Positions 60,301-64,000 of a stretch of 64,000 nt of DNA are shown here, one piece after another. The stretch is from Tetrastigma voinierianum (Eukaryota; Streptophyta; Magnoliopsida; Vitales; Vitaceae). The stretch is taken from assembly GCA_016808115.1 (NCBI GenBank), contig JAEQBH010004557.1:335483-399482 (forward strand), written 5' to 3'. A model generated the notes under the pieces. That model was not told the origin of the DNA, ran no database searches, and saw only the letters and a list, made by a program, of their open reading frames with translations. Numbering within the stretch: the first letter of the stretch is position 1; every line of letters starts with the position of its first letter. The translations under genes and the position numbers were made by a program.

Positions 60301-60860
60301 ATATATAGCAATCTAATATGTTTTTAAAATAATGCCCCACAGCCCTGGCGATCTTAAAACCGTAGTTGAAGTGACTACTGTTTTAACTTTAGAAAACACC
60401 CCAAACCGTGATCAACAACTACAGGTTTCACTTCAAAATTTAACCAACAATCATCCTTTCACGGTTTTAACTTAAAAAGTTTAAAACCGTAGTCATAACT
60501 AATTTGGCAGGGACACTGGTTTGGTTTTTCAAAGCAGTTTTAAAATTGCATTTTTCTTTTAAAAAGAAAATCTTATTATTTTGAGCAAAACTCTAAATTA
60601 TCCAGTATTCAGTAAGTTTTCACTTGCATGGTGCTTGCACGCACCATTTGTCGAGTACCAGCTTCTTAGTGAAATGATCGACATGGAAGAAAAAACCATA
60701 ATCTATTTGGGAATGCTTTGCCATTGGTTTCTTGCAAGGTCACGATCTCATTCTCATGGGATTCTCTTGAATTGAGGCGCTGCCTGGAATTTGTTTACTT
60801 TGCTTCTATTAGCCCAGAATAATATTTTTGTAGTTTTTGAACATGATTTTTTTAAATATT
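57400..60860 (+). other. Intronic DNA of the TraB-like gene; middle exon not found
   Basis: The exon that should encode the middle of the TraB domain (the MGEM and WFLAK region) was searched for on the plus strand and not found. 57400-60340 holds only short frames. An imperfect repeat with TTAAAACCGTAGT words lies at 60354-60500, and a TA run at 60288-60307. Confidence 0.4.
60354..60500. repeat. Small element with TTAAAACCGTAGT repeats
   Basis: TTAAAACCGTAGT occurs at 60354-60366 and 60481-60493. Inverted forms lie at 60374-60386 (ACTACTGTTTTAA) and 60461-60470 (ACGGTTTTAA). This arrangement of direct and inverted AACCGTAG words is typical of the sub-terminal regions of small CACTA-type elements in plants. 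The CACTA ends themselves are not visible. Confidence 0.4.
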
Positions 60861-60864
60861 ATAG

Positions 60865-60970
60865 TTGCTAATAGGCTTGGGGTTTCCTGGTGCTGAGTTT
60901 CGTGCTTGTATTCGAGAGGCAACAAGTATGGTGGCCAAGGTGATTCTTGGGGACCGCCCCATAAATGTAG
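60865..60970 (+). pseudogene. TraB-like gene, exon with GAEFR and LGDRP
   Basis: After acceptor ATTATAG (60858-60864) the sequence reads, with one frameshift, through FPGAEFRACIREA and then KVILGDRPI. This is the conserved core of plant TraB proteins (FPGAEFR-A-EEA--YGGKV-LGDRP). The middle, GCAACAAGTATGGTGGCCAAG, is the normal codon run AAG-TAT-GGT-GGC-AAG displaced by small indels. The exon is unmistakable but damaged. Confidence 0.75.
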
Positions 60971-61077
60971 ATACGAGTTTTATTTTTAGACCTTTTGATA
61001 TAAATTATTAGAATACATTGCATTTGCTATTAATTGGGATCTCCAGAAAGGCTTGGACATTTGGGATTCACTCCCAG

Positions 61078-61215
61078 GCAGGGATTAAAATATCCAAAAA
61101 TATCGTCGATATTTTGAAGAAATATCGAATGTTGGAGGTGTCTCGATGTCTGATAATACAAGACCGATAATGGGTTTTGAAAAAAAATCGGACCAAAAAT
61201 CAGAAATCATTATCA
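61078..61215 (+). repeat. CGATAT-rich dispersed repeat, copy 3 (fragment)
   Basis: It starts CAGGGATTAAAATATCC, followed by AATATCGTCGATATTTTG and GAAATATCGAATG. It shares word content and a similar start with copies 1 and 2. It lies in the intron between two TraB exons. Confidence 0.4.
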
Positions 61216-61277
61216 GCGCGAGCTTGAAATTTCATGCTCGACGAACTAGAGTAATGCTTTAATGTCAATTGGGGCAG

Positions 61278-61393
61278 GTTACATTGTTGCAGAGGACATG
61301 AGGAAAAATGCCCCTTTGGCATAAGGCAAAATTATCCATACAACATTTCTTTTCAAGCATTCTTTCTACACCGTGAGGAGGATCTACAAAATG
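61278..61393 (+). pseudogene. TraB-like gene, exon with GKMPLWHK
   Basis: After acceptor GGGGCAG the exon reads VTLLQRT, a stop (TGA at about 61299, where the family has Trp), then GKMPLWHKAKL. After a frameshift it continues FQAFFLHREEDLQNM up to donor GT at 61394. The family wording is TL-RTWGKMPLWHK and FQAFFLP--EDLNKM. A single base change would explain the Trp-to-stop. Confidence 0.78.
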
Positions 61394-61644
61394 GTACAAG
61401 TTTTCACATTTGCAATGACAAAATAATTATACAATATTATTACTTTTGGAAAAGCATTCTTTCATAATATTACAAGTGAGAAGGATCACTGCCAAATGGT
61501 AAGCCTTTTGTTGCAGGAGTGATTTTTTTTGATTATACCTCCATTTGAACTCTACAAGAATGATTCTTCATCTCATGTTGCTGGAATTTGAGTTGACCAT
61601 TATTATAATCACCGGGGCTTTGTGTATGTCCTATCTATCTTCAG

Positions 61645-61746
61645 GTGAAGAAATGGACAATATGACGTGTTGACTCTCGTGATTCAGGAGATGAGCAAGG
61701 GAGTTCCCCACTCTAGCCAGGAGACCCTGGTGCATGAGCAGGACTC
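61645..61746 (+). pseudogene. TraB-like gene, exon with DVLTLVIQEMSK
   Basis: After acceptor TATCTTCAG the exon reads KEMDN, a one-base shift, then DVLTLVIQEMSKGVP and later ETLVHEQDS. It matches the TraB phrase EMDD-DMLTLVIQEMSK-FPTLMETLVHERD. The usual FPTLM part is replaced by a slightly longer VPHSSQ stretch. The exon appears nearly complete. Confidence 0.78.
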
Positions 61747-62318
61747 AGTTCGTATTCTTCCTTTCATATATACTATATATATATATATATTTGGACTCAT
61801 CTTTGTGTTGCTTTCTTCTAGAAACCATGTCATTGTCAGCACTCTTTATAAGTAATCTTTTCTATTTCCTAAGAAGAGATGTGCAACCTAACCCTACACC
61901 TCTACCTCTTCGGAAGTCTTCGCTGGGGGCCAGAAATGAAGGTGTAATGAACCAATTCCTAAGTTATTGTTTGGAACTTCTAAGGTATCTGATAAAAACC
62001 AAGCTAACCTTTGAAAGTTCACAAAATGTGGATGCATATTATATCCATTTACTAAGTAAAATCCAAAGGATTTAAATACAAATAGGAAAGTGAGAACGTG
62101 CAACATGGAATAACAAACCGATGAAGATGTGATAAAATACAAGATAAATGATAAATGAAAATAAAAACAAGAGTGTGGGTCTCTCTAGCCTCCATCTCTC
62201 ACTAACTGCTTCCTCAATTCTCTCCTTGACCAAGTCCACATTCATCATGGGGTGGTTGACATGGAAGGATTTGTTTACAGTATCAGCATTCTTAAAATTG
62301 GTTGTATATTTTTTTTAG

Positions 62319-62431
62319 GTACATGGCCTCCATATTACGAAGAATCGCCACTTTGAACCATAGTTCCGTAGTTGCAGTTGTTGGAAAGACACTTGCAAGG
62401 TATTCAGAATAACTGGCAGCAACCTATTGAT
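62319..62431 (+). pseudogene. TraB-like gene, exon with SSVVAVVGK
   Basis: After the acceptor TTTTTTTTAG (ending 62318) the exon reads YMASILRRIATLNHSSVVAV, then VGK, a frameshift, and GIQNNWQQPID to donor GTAAGT at 62432. The family wording is YMSS-LLRVA---SSVVAVVGKGHLQGIKK-W-QP. A last short coding exon should follow but I could not recognise it. Confidence 0.78.
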
Positions 62432-62434
62432 GTA

Positions 62435-64000
62435 AGTGTAAACAATTCCTTGCTTTTATGTCCTTGAATCAGTACTCTAAAACTATGTTGGTTCTTGAGA
62501 AAAGGGCTCTCAAGGTAAATGGAAGAAAATAAATAGAAATAGAAAATGTGAAGGTAAACGAAAAAATAAAATTTAGAGTCAGTGATTTATTTATATACAT
62601 TACTTACAGATCCGTTTTAGTATTTCTTATAATATTCTTTTTAATATGAAGAATTAAACATAGGGAAGGTATTATGTATCAGGTAGCTAATTTTAAAATA
62701 ATAGCACATAATGTATGAATAGTTAATTAAAAAAAAATATTTGTAGAGTGAGGTTGAAATCTAATGATTGTAAAGAAAAATCTCTAAAATACCCTGCCGC
62801 TACATATGGTTCCTCCTCTCTCACCCACCTCATCCCTCAGCTACATCTCTCTCTTTCTCAGTCTAAACCAAAACACATCATTAAATTAAATTTTAACATA
62901 TAAAAATAAAGAGTTTTTTGTTTAAACTAAAATGAATATTATTTTTGCATTTTTAATTTTAAATTTATTTAATTTTTTTAAACTTTTACACTTTAAAACT
63001 AAAGTTAACTATTAATTTTTAAGTTTTAATTTTAATAAATTAGTTTATAAATTAAATATTTTCTTTTATTTATTTTAAAAGTAATTTTTATTTTTATTTT
63101 TAAATTTTATTTTTTAGAATTTTAAATTAAATTGAAGTCTAAAATATAAAACTAAATTCAAAATTGAAAAAATATTTTTAAACTAAAGTTATCTTTATTT
63201 TTTCTGTTTTAAGTACAATTAAACATAAAATAAAAGATAATTTGATTTTAATTTGATTTATTTATTTTTACAATATTTATATGCTTAAATATTAATGGTT
63301 TTAATGTACTACCATAACATATTACATGTATTACCATAACATCTCAATGTATTACCTCAATAAATAATTCAAAAAACTTACAATTTTAGCCCAACAAATG
63401 TTTTTTCTTTGATGTTTGGTTGCTAAATGGATAAAAGGATGGATATTCAAACATATTTAAGCATATAATATTTAAAAATCAAATTAAATTAAATTCAGGG
63501 TACTTTTGTTTTATTTTTAATTAAATTAAAATCATTTTTTGATGCAATTTAAAACATTTTGATTAAGGAATTTAAAATGAGAAAAACTTAAATTTAGGTT
63601 TAAAAAATATTTCAATTTTGAATTTGAAAATTTTTTGGAGCTTAATTTAATTTAAAAGTCACAAAAATGTAAATTTAAAAAAATGTTTACTGAAAATAAA
63701 TTTAAAAGAAAATAATTTATTGAAAATTCAAAAGAGTAAAAATTTACATAGTTAACTTTAGTTTTAAATATTTAATTGCCAATTTTGATGTTCCAAACTT
63801 CAATTTTAAAAAGTTTAAAATTAAACATAAAATTAAAAACTGCATGTAAAGAAATAAAAATTAATAGTTAACTAGTTTTAAGAATATTTTTAATTTTAAT
63901 TTTGATTTTTTAAAAACTCAATTAAAGTCTACAAATTAAACCTGAATTAAAATTAAAATAAATAAATATCTGCTTTTAATTTCTAAAATTGATGTTTTTT
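62435..64000. other. AT-rich DNA, no gene recognised
   Basis: Very AT-rich from about 62880 on, with many TTTAATTT and AAATTTAAA words and no open frames of note. A short CT-rich piece lies at 62810-62860. The window ends inside this stretch. Confidence 0.6.

Overview
The window looks like nuclear DNA of a land plant, probably a woody eudicot. It is AT-rich, has no operons, and is built mostly of old, heavily mutated retrotransposons: Ty3/gypsy of the Athila type, Ty3/gypsy chromoviruses, Ty1/copia and L1-type LINEs. It also holds the scattered exons of one nuclear gene with GT-AG introns. The style of the L1 and chromovirus sequences resembles what I associate with grapevine-like perennials, but I cannot prove the species. 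No intact cellular gene, tRNA, rRNA, CRISPR array or bacterial-style system is visible. Nearly every recognisable coding stretch carries frameshifts and stops.

Layout, left to right. 1-11580 is the right-hand part of a plus-strand Athila-like element: gag remnant, protease, RT, RNase H, integrase, then an open region with a putative plant transposon protein domain, then a 3' LTR whose U3 is full of GGTCGC sub-repeats. It abuts 11655-13400, a minus-strand L1 cut off inside ORF2 (endonuclease kept, RT absent). 14544 to about 18130 is a long plus-strand LTR (family A). 19305-22175 is an LTR of family B with an inverted fragment of its own 3' end at its left edge. 22990-27691 is a pair of family A LTRs facing each other tail to tail. 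27723-29060 holds a tRNA-Met primer binding site and a chromovirus gag. 29090-40479 is a second family B LTR, split by a minus-strand chromovirus (D, about 30431-38991) that keeps both 2.1 kb LTRs, gag, integrase and chromodomain but has lost RT.

40480-64000 is AT-rich host DNA. It carries remnants of a TraB-domain protein gene on the plus strand: exons at 46011-46325, perhaps 57299-57392, then 60865-60970, 61278-61393, 61645-61746 and 62319-62431. Its roughly 11 kb first intron is filled with minus-strand Ty1/copia fragments, a second RT-less L1, and repeats rich in CGATAT. The gene is probably a pseudogene (in-frame stop, frameshifts, a missing middle exon), although dense sequencing error is an alternative.

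The notable content is the order of nested insertions and rearrangements rather than a new molecular system. All boundaries of repeats were judged by eye and should be read as approximate.
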